Source of the DNA: CAWHQZ01 sp963831645
GTDB lineage: Bacteria > Pseudomonadota > Alphaproteobacteria > Rhizobiales > Aestuariivirgaceae
Length of the DNA stretch: 64,000 bases
Direction: 5' to 3'
NCBI GenBank assembly: GCA_963831645.1
Contig: CAWHQZ010000016.1
Span: 10,239-74,238 of the forward strand
The translations under genes were made by a program, and so were the position numbers. Positions 55,141-63,812 of the stretch are shown here, one piece after another. The notes beneath the pieces are model-generated. The model saw only the letters and a program-made list of their open reading frames with translations, had not been told where the DNA came from and did not search any database. Numbering within the stretch: position 1 is the first letter of the stretch; every line of letters begins with the position of its first letter.

Positions 55141-55180
55141 CCCCGCTCAAACCTGCGACAGCGATGGTTGCGCGTCACGC
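55141..55180. repeat. Palindromic repeat, copy 3 of 4
   Basis: It runs cctgcgacagcgatggttgcgcgtcacg. The left arm is degenerate and the right arm gttgcgcgtca is intact. It lies upstream of the GSGSGR protein gene. Confidence 0.5.
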
Positions 55181-55243
55181 CCTCGGGAATCCCTGCCGGT
55201 CAGACCGATTGTCGGCAAATGCATCGTACCTGCAGGCGGCCGA

Positions 55244-55280
55244 GCTGAAACGCGCGACACGGTTACTGTTGCGCGTCATA
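55244..55280. repeat. Palindromic repeat, copy 4 of 4
   Basis: ctgaaacgcgcgacacggtt...ctgttgcgcgtcata. Its minus-strand start (TGACGCGCAAC) includes the stop codon of the 26-residue ORF at 55276-55356. Confidence 0.6.
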
Positions 55281-55356
55281 TACTCTGGAACACCTGTTTG
55301 TGAACCTCGTACAATGCCGCTAGGACTGCGTTCTTGATCGTTCCGACTTTCCTCAT
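55276..55356 (-). CDS. 26-residue ORF coupled to the gene before it
   Basis: MRKVGTIKNAVLAALYEVHK then QVFQSI. The ATG overlaps the preceding stop (ATGA). The short helix is likely translated, function unknown. Confidence 0.35.
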   Translation of the reverse strand: MRKVGTIKNAVLAALYEVHKQVFQSI

Positions 55357-55660
55357 CCAGACAACCCCCAGCGAATAAGCTGGTCGATTTCCAATTCGAA
55401 CATCTCAATGAGGTAAGCAGCGTCGCCCTTCGCGCCGTCGTTGTCGGTGTGCGTGCATGCGCTCGGCAGCAAGCGAGCGCTTCTTGTTAGTAACGTCATC
55501 GAAGCCTTTCTTCACCAATTCGACTACCTGCTGTTCAAGTGTTTCCAAGCTCAAGTCTGCGGAAGGAAATGTTTCAGTAATCTAGCTGCACCGCTTTGAG
55601 GAGGGCAGCCTTCTCAGCGATATCTATTTCTTCATGGCCCCCCAATCTTACCATCGCCAT
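55353..55660 (-). pseudogene. Small acidic phage protein with two frame changes
   Basis: The pieces MAMVRLGGHEEIDIAEKAAL, SLETLEQQVVELVKKGFDDV and DAAYLIEMFELEIDQLIRWG join across frame changes near 55585 and 55455. The result is a helical protein of about 100 residues. It overlaps the 3' end of the DUF1376 gene by 29 bp. No family recognised. Confidence 0.45.
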
Positions 55661-56627
55661 CTTGCAGTAGCTCCTTAGGCACTCGGCATCCGGCAAGGCC
55701 CGGCCGCGGGCCCCATTGCTCACCCCACTCCAGTTTCTCCCGGGCATAGGCTGGCCCGAGTTGCGTTAGGCGCTTCGTCCTCGACGAGCTCCTTACCATT
55801 GGCTGCGAGGTTGTCGGTCCAGCGCTCCTCGTTGAGCCACGTAACCGCCTGGGCCACGAACCGCGTCCCCTGCTCCTCCCCCTTCTCGCGAACGTGCCGG
55901 GCGTAGAGATTGGCGCCGGCAATCACCACGGCAGGGTCAGTGCCTTTGGCGACAAGGTTCAGGAATTTCTGCTCGGCCGGTTTTCGAGGGTTGGGACCGT
56001 CCCGTTTCGGATAGGCTTTCCAAAAGTCTTCGAAGCTTCACGCACACAAGCGTCAGCGTCTTTTCTTTGGAGCTCTTTCTTTTCTTCTATTCCTTTCTCT
56101 TCTATTCCCTTAGTTGACGTGGCGTTCAACGTGTCGTGCGACGTACCGTTCAACGTCACGTTAACGTGTCGTTGTGGATCGGGGGGCGACGTGCCGTTCA
56201 ACGCAATGTTGTCTATGCGGTTGGCTCGCTTGCGCTTTCTCGCCTCCGTGACGTTGCGCATTCGTTCTGCGGAGCATCGCATTTTTGAGGCTGCCTCGAT
56301 CGCTAAATCGGCAATGACCGGGTGGTAGTAGCGCCCGTCGTTTCGCGGCGCGAATCCATGCAGTGCCTTTTCCCTGACCTTCCTCCATGACCGGACATCA
56401 CGGCCAAAGCCAGCCAGGCGCGCCAGCAGAAAGTCGTCGACCGGCAATGATGCGGCAGGCGCCTGATGCCACGCGGCGCACCAAAGTAGCACGGCAGCGC
56501 GAAATTGCTCGCCGTCAGCCAAGGTGGCGAGATCGCTGTCGCGTAGTTGGGCCACCTTCAGCGGCATGTAGGGGAAGGTGCGTAAGAAATCCGTGTCGGG
56601 CGGAACCAATGGAGCAATCTCACTCAT
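55632..56627 (-). pseudogene. DUF1376 phage replication protein, two frameshifts
   Basis: The N-terminus has PPDTDFLRTFPYMPLKVAQL, LADGEQFRAAVLLWCAAWHQ, ASLPVDDFLLARLAGFGRD and RYYHPVIADLAIEAASKMRC, which is the DUF1376 domain of phage replisome organisers. A linker holding THVT-type repeats (ALNGTS, TLNGTS, LNATS) follows. After frame changes near 55965 and 55770 the C-terminus is NLYARHVREKGEEQGTRFVA and WLNEERWTDNL, a DnaT/replication-protein tail. It lies directly after the DnaB gene, overlapping its end by 4 bp, as expected for a helicase loader. Confidence 0.75.
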
Positions 56628-58110
56628 GGCTTCCTCTCCATGTAGGCGCGGCGTCGCGCACCGCGTTGCAACTCATGTCGCAGTAAAAAGTTCAGGCGCG
56701 GACAGGCGCCGGCGCGTTGTTCGGCGATATCGACCTCAATGACATCCTTGATTAGGCTCAGCCTCGCCGTCTCATCGTTGTCGAGGTCTGTGCGGCGGCT
56801 CAGGTAATAGGCCTCGCGGTAGCAGAGCATCACCACGTCGGCGTCCTGCTCGATCGAGCCGGACTGTCTGAGGTCGGCCAGACTGGGGCGCTTGTCATCG
56901 CGGTTCTCTAGGTTCCAGATTAGTTGTGATAGCGCCAGCACGGCAATATCGAGGTCCTTGGCGAGGATCTTGAGCCCCGCGGTCAGTTCTTCGATCTCCT
57001 GGGTGCGATTGCCAATGTAACGGTCGGAAGGTTTCACCAAGGCCAGATGGTCGATACACAAGACGTCGAGGCGATGCCCGGCGTTGGCGAACTGGGCAGC
57101 CACGGCCTGCGTCACCGCTCTTATCTGTGCCAGCCCAAGGCCGCTCTTTTCCTCGATCCTGAACGGTAGCCGCTTGAATGTTTCCCGAGGAAATCCATCA
57201 GGCGCTGGAACTCCTCGTGCTTCACCGTGTTGCGACTGATCTTCTCGTAAGGAATGGGGTGGTCGACCGACCATGCCAGGTCGGACATGGCCCGCTCCGC
57301 AAGCTCTCCGGCCTCCATTTCGAGGCTTATGAACAGCACCCCATGGCCCTTCTGTGCCGTGCGCAGAAGCCACGACAAGGCAAGTGTCGACTTGCCCATG
57401 CCCGTCCTGCCGCCCAGAATGTACAAGCGCTTGCGGCGCCAGCCGCCAATAGCATACTCGTAGAGTGAGCGAGCCGGGCCACGCCATGTCCTCGGCCACT
57501 ACGCCAGTTCATGAACACATCATTGACTCGAGTGATGACGGCCTGGGCCGCCGTGGTCAGGTCGAATTGGTGCTCGCGGTACTTGTCTCGGCTCAGGCCA
57601 GAGCCAGTTACGATCATTTCGATCAGCACTAGAAGCGATCGCCGCCCCGTCCACATGCGGGTTCTTGGCCATCTCTTTGATGTCCAACATGCACGCAAGA
57701 ACGCGCCGGCGCTCGGCGAGTTCGACCAGGTGACGGGCATATTGAACCGCGCCCATGCTTGGCATGGCGCTGGCGGCGAGGCGGGCGAGATACTTTATGC
57801 CGCGGAGCCCGAGGAGCGTAGCGTCGTCCGCGAAGTAATCCTTGAGGATCAACACATCGGCGCGCTTGCCGGTCGAGATGAGCTCGGCGGTCTTTTCGTA
57901 AAGACGGGCGTGCAGGCCCTCATGGAAGTGCTCCGGCCCCAGCATCTCGCTCACCTGATGAAAGGCGCCGTTGTCGTGGAGCAACGTCCCCGGAGACCGA
58001 CCTCGATCTCGAGGTTGTGCGGCGCGGGGAAGTCAAGGACTTCGGCCTGGGCGGGGGTCGTGGAACGCCCTTTGGCCCTCGACGTGGTAACTCCGCGGGT
58101 CGATGCGACC
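56624..58110 (-). pseudogene. dnaB: Replicative DNA helicase, DnaB-like, several frameshifts
   Basis: N-terminal domain: LHDNGAFHQVSEMLGPEHFH, LYEKTAELISTGKRADVLIL, KYLARLAASAM. Linker: DLTTAAQAVITRVNDVFMNW. ATPase: Walker A GGRTGMGKSTLALSW, FISLEMEAGELAERAMSDLA, Walker B DVLCIDHLAL, then LSQLIWNLENRDDKRPSLAD, LRQSGSIEQDADVVMLCYRE. Frame changes fall near 57960, 57590, 57480 and 57185. Full length would be about 490 residues. The gene unwinds DNA at a phage fork. The N-terminal start is unclear and lies near 58110, inside the preceding gene. Confidence 0.8.
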
Positions 58111-58416
58111 ACGTCGTCGAGACGCTCGGTACCCACCCCAGCGAGCGCACGAGGCCAACCTACGGCTCGACCGTAGAGCCGGTCGTGTGCGGAAAGGCCA
58201 AGGAGGGCATTTGATGGCGGTGCACTTCCGCACTTCAGGTGATCCACCGCAGCAACTAAGACATTTTGCCCGACTTGCTTTTATTGAGCTTTCTGGGTGT
58301 CCTAGGGCCCACAAGCACTGCAAACTCGCAGAAAGTGGGTCTAAGCCCACTTTCTGGCCGCCGTCGGCTTGATACGAGGACACTTCAAAATAGCCATCGT
58401 GAATGACCGCAGGCAT
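58033..58416 (-). CDS. Phage protein with a four-cysteine motif
   Basis: From MPAVIHDGYFEVSSYQADGG, then KASRAKCLSCCGGSPEVRKC and TAIKCPPWPFR. The CxxCxGG...EVRxCTAxxCPLWPFR pattern is a family common in rhizobial phages, probably zinc binding. Its start overlaps the stop of the ORF upstream (TGATG). Family members end shortly after WPFRMG, so the last 60 residues are likely read-through. Confidence 0.6.
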   Translation of the reverse strand: MPAVIHDGYFEVSSYQADGGQKVGLDPLSASLQCLWALGHPESSIKASRAKCLSCCGGSPEVRKCTAIKCPPWPFRTRPALRSSRRLASCARWGGYRASRRRGRIDPRSYHVEGQRAFHDPRPGRSP

Positions 58417-58557
58417 CAGATCGCCTCCCACGGTCCGAGCCAAGCAACGATCTCGTCAATCAACTGTGAAGCGGCAGCTCGTAGGGTCGGTGAAATTTCT
58501 GGATTGTTGCCTAGGCGCTCCTGCTCTTTGCGGAGCTTGCCAATTGTTTCGCCTCAA
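58416..58557 (-). CDS. Small phage ORF, start uncertain
   Basis: ETIGKLRKEQERLGNNPEIS, then LRAAASQLIDEIVAWLGPWE and the stop, coupled to the next gene by TGATG. An upstream stop leaves no ATG in frame, so the 5' part is probably lost or shifted. Helical, unrecognised. Confidence 0.4.
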
Positions 58558-58710
58558 GAACATACCCACTGAGTGGGCTTGCTAAACCTAGACCCTGTGT
58601 CCATGTACTTCACTGTACTTGAGGCCTCCTTCGGCCTGAAGTACGCGCCCGTCCAAAGCGCAAATCGTTGAGCCGCCCGGTGAGTGCCGGGCGGTCTTGC
58701 ATTTCGGGCC

Positions 58711-58944
58711 TTAAGTGTCGCTGGTTTCGGTCGGCAGTAGAGCGCTCGTCGAGATCCTACGATGTTTGCTCAACCAATGATCAAGATCCAATCGGTCGTA
58801 GACCACAGTTCGCCCGAGCTTGATGAACAACGGGCCGCCTCCAGTGAGCCTCAGTTTCTCGAACCACGATTTGGAACAGCCGCAATAGGCTGCTGCAGCG
58901 CGAGTACGAAGCATTGGCGGCCTCGTGAGCTCAATTTTTTGCAT
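58711..58944 (-). CDS. AlpA/MerR-like helix-turn-helix regulator (excisionase type)
   Basis: 77 residues from MQKIELTRPPMLRTRAAAAY. The winged HTH reads AAAAYCGCSKSWFEKLRLTG, then the wing GPLFIKLGRTVVYDRLDLDH and WLSKHR. Such proteins of islands and P4-type elements control integrase expression or excision. Its position between the integrase and the replication genes fits. The start is at the MQKIEL ATG. Confidence 0.75.
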   Translation of the reverse strand: MQKIELTRPPMLRTRAAAAYCGCSKSWFEKLRLTGGGPLFIKLGRTVVYDRLDLDHWLSKHRRISTSALLPTETSDT

Positions 58945-59067
58945 CCTGCTGCCTTTCCTGACAATGCTGGGCAAGCCCAGCCAACCGGAAGGCATATAGA
59001 GAGTGTCCGGGTTATGCAGAATGCAGCGACTATGCAGAGACGAGCGCTGTTAGTGAGAGTGAGCTTC

Positions 59068-59456
59068 TTATCTAGCGCGTTTTCGCTGCGGGTATTTGGC
59101 GCCATAACGGTACTGGAGGCGTCTTTTCACGGATTCCAACGTGCCTAAATGCTGAGCGTGTGGCGCGACCTGCCGCGCCGCATCCTCAACTGACTTGGCC
59201 TCTCCGCGAGCTATCATGTCATTCATTTTCTCGATTAACGGAGCATCACTTGCCAGAAACGAACGAGAGCTGTCGCCAACGGCATTCTCAGCCAGCCTTC
59301 TTGAAGATTGAATATCCGCTCGTCTGTCGCAGCGCAGTGAGCAACACCCGCATCCACGTCCTCAATATCGAAGTACGCCCAAAGTTCCCGCTCCAGCACC
59401 TCTCGTGGCGCGAGCGCCGCTCCCTTGCTTCCAGAGCCTACCCACTTGCCATCCAA
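59068..59456 (-). pseudogene. Hypothetical protein in two frames
   Basis: The first part (59456 to about 59240) reads KGAALAPREVLERELWAYFD, ERIFNLQEGWLRMPLATALV. The second, in another frame and also open by itself from 59226, reads MNDMIARGEAKSVEDAARQV and ESVKRRLQYRYGAKYPQRKR. Together they would make about 125 residues. Unrecognised. Confidence 0.4.
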
Positions 59457-59498
59457 AAGTTAGGTCCGGGCATGCCAGGTCAGGGTATTCGCCGATCC

Positions 59499-59801
59499 TT
59501 AAATCCGTTTCTGAATCTCAGCAAAATTCTGGAAAATGGTCATTCCTCCATGAAACTGGTTCGCCTCAAACGTTGCGAATATGGAGACACGAACACCCAA
59601 GCCCCTCGCAGAATTTAAGTCCTTGACAGACATCACGACATCGCAGTCTTCGAACGCTACGTTTGCATCCGCCATTGGTACGGGAATGGCGATTTCCTTG
59701 AGAGTGGCGCGCAATTTCTCGATGACCTTCGAGGTATAACCTTCGGAGTCCTCAAGAAGAGCTGCCTTAATAGACATCCAGCTATGGTTCTTCACCGCCA
59801 C
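59499..59801 (-). CDS. Hypothetical protein next to the integrase
   Basis: 100 residues: MAVKNHSWMSIKAALLEDSE, GYTSKVIEKLRATLKEIAIP, FEDCDVVMSVKDLNSARGLG. Alpha/beta composition, no family recognised. It may be the N-terminal part of the product read at 59068-59456. Confidence 0.5.
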   Translation of the reverse strand: MAVKNHSWMSIKAALLEDSEGYTSKVIEKLRATLKEIAIPVPMADANVAFEDCDVVMSVKDLNSARGLGVRVSIFATFEANQFHGGMTIFQNFAEIQKRI

Positions 59802-59885
59802 ACCCGCGCGACTGCACCAGAGGAAGCAATGGGAAACCGACGGTGTTTGCCGGCTTATCGGGTGGCCGCCCTATCCCCCACCCTT

Positions 59886-61194
59886 TTAGGAAACTAACTT
59901 CCACGCTTGTGTCTTGCCACGGACGCATCTGGCTTTCCTGTTTTCACCCATCGCGGCGGTAATTCGAGCGCCAATGCGATTGCTTGCACGACGCAGCGGA
60001 TCATCGGCAACATGCGCATAGCGGGCGGTCGCTTGCGGACTCGAATGGCCCAGAAGCTTGCCGACGACCTGCAGCCCCAGACCGCTTCCTGCTCCCACAC
60101 TGGCATGCGTATGTCTGAGGTCGTGAAGGCGAACGCCCTTGAGGCCGGCGTGACGGGATACGAGCTTCCATGGTCTCTTGAGATCGGCACGAGGTCTTTG
60201 CGGGTTGTCCCCAGGCACCAGATAAGGGCCAACCGCCTCAAGCTCCGCCAAAATGCGTATCGCCGGCGCATTCAGAATGACCAACTTGGGGCCGAGGCTG
60301 CGGATCGTCTTGTGTTCCGGCAGCTTGAGAATCCCCTGCTCGAATCCACGTCAGCCCATTTGGCGTGCAGAATTTCACGCAGCCTGCAGCCGGTTAGAAT
60401 GAGCAGGCGCAAGGCAGCCGCTTCGTGCGCCCCTATTCGGTTGCGGCGTTGTTCGGCATCTTTCGGCAGATGCTTCGCCCCAGGTTTGCTGCGATCAATT
60501 CTCCAGGGAACACCACTCGTCTCCGCCTCCCGTATGGCCGCTCCGAGACGAGCCAGCTCGCTATCGGTCAGATAGCGCTCGCGACGGGCAGCTCCGTAGC
60601 GCTCGATGCCCTTCGCCGGGTTCGCTCCCTCCGGAACAAGGCCTCGACGGGCACCAAAAGTGTACGTGTTGCCGATGACGGCGAGCATGTTATCGGCCTG
60701 CGCGGGCGTCTGCTTGAGCTTGAGGTGAAGCTTGGCCATGTCGGCGCGGGTGACTTCGGCCGCCTTTCGGCTTCCCAGACGCGGCACAACCAGCCGATCA
60801 GGATGTCGGCGTATCCGGCAGCGGTTCGCGGTTTGCGCTTTGCCTGGGCATGTTCGCTAAGAAACAGCCTGGCAAGCTCACCAAGTGTGCTTGCTTCCCT
60901 CTGCTTGGCCCTTTCGGCGGCCGGATCGCCTCCCAAACGGGCCTGAGCCAGCAGCTCCTCAGCCTTGGAACGCGCCTCGTCCGGAGTGAGCGTGCCGACA
61001 GGGCCAAGAGTGAAGCGGCGTTTGGCGATCGAGCGGCCGCGCGCCCCGGGCCGGTACTCGATCACCCAGGACTTTTCGCCCGAGGGGAAGACACGCAGTC
61101 CGAAGCCCGTTAGCTTGGCGTCAAAGAGCGTGTACCGTGAGGAACGCGGCAGCGCGGCATCGACGGCCCGCTTGGTGAGGTTGGCAACCGGCAT
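59886..61194 (-). pseudogene. P4-type tyrosine integrase, two frameshifts
   Basis: N-terminal arm-binding domain: MPVANLTKRAVDAALPRSSR, LRVFPSGEKSWVIEYRPGAR, RRFTLGPVGTLTPDEARSKA. Core-binding: ADMAKLHLKLKQTPAQADNM. Catalytic residues: Arg in LTGCRLREIL, HDLRHTHAS (His-x-x-Arg), LGHSSPQATARYAHV (His and Tyr). Frame changes fall near 60780 and 60330. Full length is about 435 residues. The start is 190 bp from the tRNA 3' end at 61429, the classic position for such integrases. If the frameshifts are real the element is fixed in place. Confidence 0.87.
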
Positions 61195-61381
61195 GGGGTC
61201 TCCGACGTCATGAAGAGAACGCGACCGAACGCTGCCGTGGCATCTCGGGTCGCCACCGGGTCGCCACCGGGAAGCGAATCACCGGCAACAACCGGAAACA
61301 CGCTGCGACGGAAATGCTAGAGAAACAAGGATTTCTGCGACGTGGGGAGGCCTGTGGAAATCCGGTGCAACGGTTGCCGTC

Positions 61382-61429
61382 TATTTCCTAAACTGGGGGT
61401 CACAGGTTCGAATCCTGTCGGGGTCGCCA
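61382..61429 (+). other. tRNA 3' part, presumed attachment site of the integrated element
   Basis: It ends ggttcgaatcctgtcggggtcgcca: a full T arm (acagg-ttcgaat-cctgt) plus an acceptor 3' strand with encoded CCA. The 5' half is absent, as upstream bases cannot pair with the acceptor. The loop ttcctaa just before suggests anticodon CCT (Arg), but this is weak. Such a 3' tRNA remnant beside an integrase marks an att site. Confidence 0.7.
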
Positions 61430-61641
61430 GTAAAATCAAGTAGTTAGCGACTCTCTGGTAAATCCGACAATCCGCCTAGCAACCGGATAGCAACCATCAA
61501 ACGGGATTTCGGCCTTGCGAGGCCGGGGGCGGAGCTTCCCAGCGCTTGCAAACGAGAGGGCGCTTGGTTGTCCGGGGGAGACGGATCGCGCGCCCCTACT
61601 GTGTCCCGGGGGTCAGAATCGTTCCGGGCTTCGAGCAATGA

Positions 61642-62487
61642 TCAACCGGCTTTCTTGCTGGCCCGCTTGGCTACGGTCCTGACTTTGCCTTCCGTGGGGG
61701 GCGCTTCGGCTTTGAGGCTCTTTTTCAGCGCGTCCATGATGTTCACGACATTGGTCGGCACCAGTTCGGCTGCGGGTGGGATTTCAATTTTCTGGCCGCG
61801 GGCCTTCTTTTTCACGAGTGCCGCCAACTCGACCGCATAGCTATCCTTGTACTGCTCCGGCTTGAACGGCTTCGCTTGGCGGGCGACGAGCTGTGTGGCC
61901 AACTCGAGCAGCTCCTCGTCGTATTTGATCTTGTCGAGCCCCTGGAAGTACGGCGCGGCGGGCGGCAGCTCGTCGGCATAGCGGATGATATTCATGACCA
62001 TGCCGCCGTTGAGCGGCGCGATTGCAACAAGGTGCTCCCGGCCATGCGTGGTGATCTGTGCGATGCCGACCTTTTTGGCTTTGGCCAGGGCGTCGCGGAC
62101 AACGACGTATCCCTCTGACGCGAGTTCGTCGGCCGGCACTATGTAGTAAGGCCGCTCCGGGTAGCGAAGGTCGATCTCGGTTGCGTCGATGAATTGCTTC
62201 ATGTCGATCGTGCGCTTCGACTCGAGCCGGATCGCTTCGATTTCCTCTGGCTCGAGGGTGACATACACATCACGCTCGACTTGGTAGCCCTTCACGATGT
62301 CGGCATTATCAATTTCGCCGATGCCCGGCACGACCTTCTGATATTTGACGCGCTTGCCGCTCGGCTTGTGGATCTGGTTGAAGGAGATTTCGCTCTTGCT
62401 TTCGGTCGCGGTGTAGACGTTGACGTTGATCGAAACGAGCTGGAGGCGCAGGAAACCGCGCCAATAGACCTGGCCAAGGGCTGGCAT
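61642..62487 (-). CDS. ku: Ku protein, non-homologous end joining
   Basis: 281 residues: VYWRGFLRLQLVSINVNVYT, EISFNQIHKPSGKRVKYQKV, VVPGIGEIDNADIVKGYQVE, RPYYIVPADELASEGYVVVR, KVGIAQITTHGREHLVAIAP. This is bacterial Ku, the homodimeric ring that binds DNA ends. The Lys-rich C-terminus (AKRASKKAG) fits. The partner ligase LigD is not in this window. The start at 62487 gives MPALGQVYWRGFLRL; Ku proteins commonly begin with xxxxxWxGxLRL. Confidence 0.92.
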   Translation of the reverse strand: MPALGQVYWRGFLRLQLVSINVNVYTATESKSEISFNQIHKPSGKRVKYQKVVPGIGEIDNADIVKGYQVERDVYVTLEPEEIEAIRLESKRTIDMKQFIDATEIDLRYPERPYYIVPADELASEGYVVVRDALAKAKKVGIAQITTHGREHLVAIAPLNGGMVMNIIRYADELPPAAPYFQGLDKIKYDEELLELATQLVARQAKPFKPEQYKDSYAVELAALVKKKARGQKIEIPPAAELVPTNVVNIMDALKKSLKAEAPPTEGKVRTVAKRASKKAG

Positions 62488-62553
62488 GGGGACTCACTCA
62501 CTATAACTGGAAGTCTGGAACTAAGGCTAAATTGGTCGGCCGAGGCGTGCGGA

Positions 62554-63202
62554 TCAAGGTTGCTGGCACGAAAGGTGAGCAGCAAGGTTAGACGGTTGGC
62601 GACGGGTTATGACTGATCCATTGTCGAACAAGGCAGCTTGATTTCCCCAGCAGTCCCAGCCGCGCTTTGTCTCGCGAGCAAATAGCTCGAGGTAGGGCCC
62701 ATCCACGAGCTTCTCAATTCGCTCTCGGACACAATCAGGCTTCCGGCTATGCTCACGGCGTGGCTCGACTACCAGTCGGCGGACACTCTTCGATCGGCGC
62801 CGCGGCTTGCCCCTGGTTGCCAAGATGCATTGCTCAGGATTGGCGCGTGTCCAGTAGCCAAGCCCTGTGAAGAAATCGGCCCCGTGCTTCGCCGTGGCGT
62901 TGAGCTTCACCCAGTAGAAGCCAACCGTTTTGTACTCAAATCCCCACGCACGGATGAGATCGAGCGCGGCGGGAAGTAGCGGATTCTGTGGCCCATACGA
63001 AAAGCGCGCAGTCGTCCGCAGCTAGGTCAGCGATCGGCAGCGTTGCAAGCGCCGACCGATCGAGACAATCGTAATGGGAGACCGCGTTGCGACCCGTGCC
63101 CTTGGCGCTCCAATTCCGAAACGACCAGGGCGGATCGGCGTAGATCACTCCGTATTTACGGCGCTTCAAGGAGTTCGTGAAGCCTGCCTCGAAAGTACTC
63201 AT
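62554..63202 (-). pseudogene. MT-A70 family DNA N6-adenine methyltransferase, one frameshift
   Basis: From MSTFEAGFTNSLKRRKYGVI the catalytic motif is YADPPWSFRNW, then SHYDCLDRSALATLPIADLA and CALFVWAT. After a frame change or small deletion near 62980 it continues KLNATAKHGADFFTGLGYWT, RANPEQCILATRGKPRR and PYLELFARETKRGWDCWGNQ. This is a MT-A70-type adenine methyltransferase of about 215 residues, common in phages. Its start overlaps the end of the gene at 63156-63812 by 47 bp, so the two are co-expressed. Confidence 0.83.
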
Positions 63203-63812
63203 TCACATCCTCGATCATTGCAACCACTGGAAATCCGAAATGCTCGTCCAAGTCCTCGCGGACCAAAGACCACGGGCGCGGGATCGATCTGATCCCGTAG
63301 TAGAAGATGATGCGGGATTCCGCAGCCACTGGCTTGTAGCTCGCAACCTCGCCATAGCTCTTGAGAAGTACCTGCACGCAAAGAAGATCACGCCTGATCG
63401 AGCGTATCTTACCGGCATCAAATTGCCCGTTGCCGCGCTTCATCTCGTAGGCCCGGATCGTCTGATCGGCCTCGTCGAAGGCAACCATGTCGACTTGGAT
63501 CGAGCGAACGGCGTCGCCATAGGGAAGCGCGCTTCGGCGGCAAGCGTCCTCGTCTTGTGAGTTCACCAAGGCGTCGGCCGCGCGCGAGACGCGGAAGGCG
63601 TCCTCCTGCCACACGCGATGGCGATTGCTCTCTTTCAGGCTCTCCCGCAGAGCGGTTTCGAGTATTTTCCCGTGGCGCTTGTAGGCTGAGCTGACAATGC
63701 TTGTGGAGCGGGAGTAGCGATCGCCAGAAACCGGGTCTTGAATGAATTTCTTGAGTGCGAGCGCGTGGATCGTTTCGTCAACGATCGGAACAACCCGTTC
63801 CATAAAAGTCAT
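63156..63812 (-). CDS. Possible PD-(D/E)xK nuclease paired with the methyltransferase
   Basis: 218 residues from MTFMERVVPIVDETIHALAL. The middle reads RSIQVDMVAFDEADQTIRAY, EMKRGNGQFDAGKIRSIRRD, giving D-(x)n-E-x-K, the active-site pattern of PD-(D/E)xK restriction-type nucleases. A SYGEVASYKPVAAESRIIFY core with beta strands follows. I cannot name a family. It overlaps the methyltransferase gene by 47 bp. A two-gene restriction-modification unit is possible. Bases 63813-64000 show no gene. Confidence 0.55.
   Translation of the reverse strand: MTFMERVVPIVDETIHALALKKFIQDPVSGDRYSRSTSIVSSAYKRHGKILETALRESLKESNRHRVWQEDAFRVSRAADALVNSQDEDACRRSALPYGDAVRSIQVDMVAFDEADQTIRAYEMKRGNGQFDAGKIRSIRRDLLCVQVLLKSYGEVASYKPVAAESRIIFYYGIRSIPRPWSLVREDLDEHFGFPVVAMIEDVNEYFRGRLHELLEAP

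Noticed and set aside
61354..61429. Complete tRNA gene
   Set aside because: The T arm and acceptor 3' strand are present, but no 5' acceptor strand or D arm pairs with them upstream.
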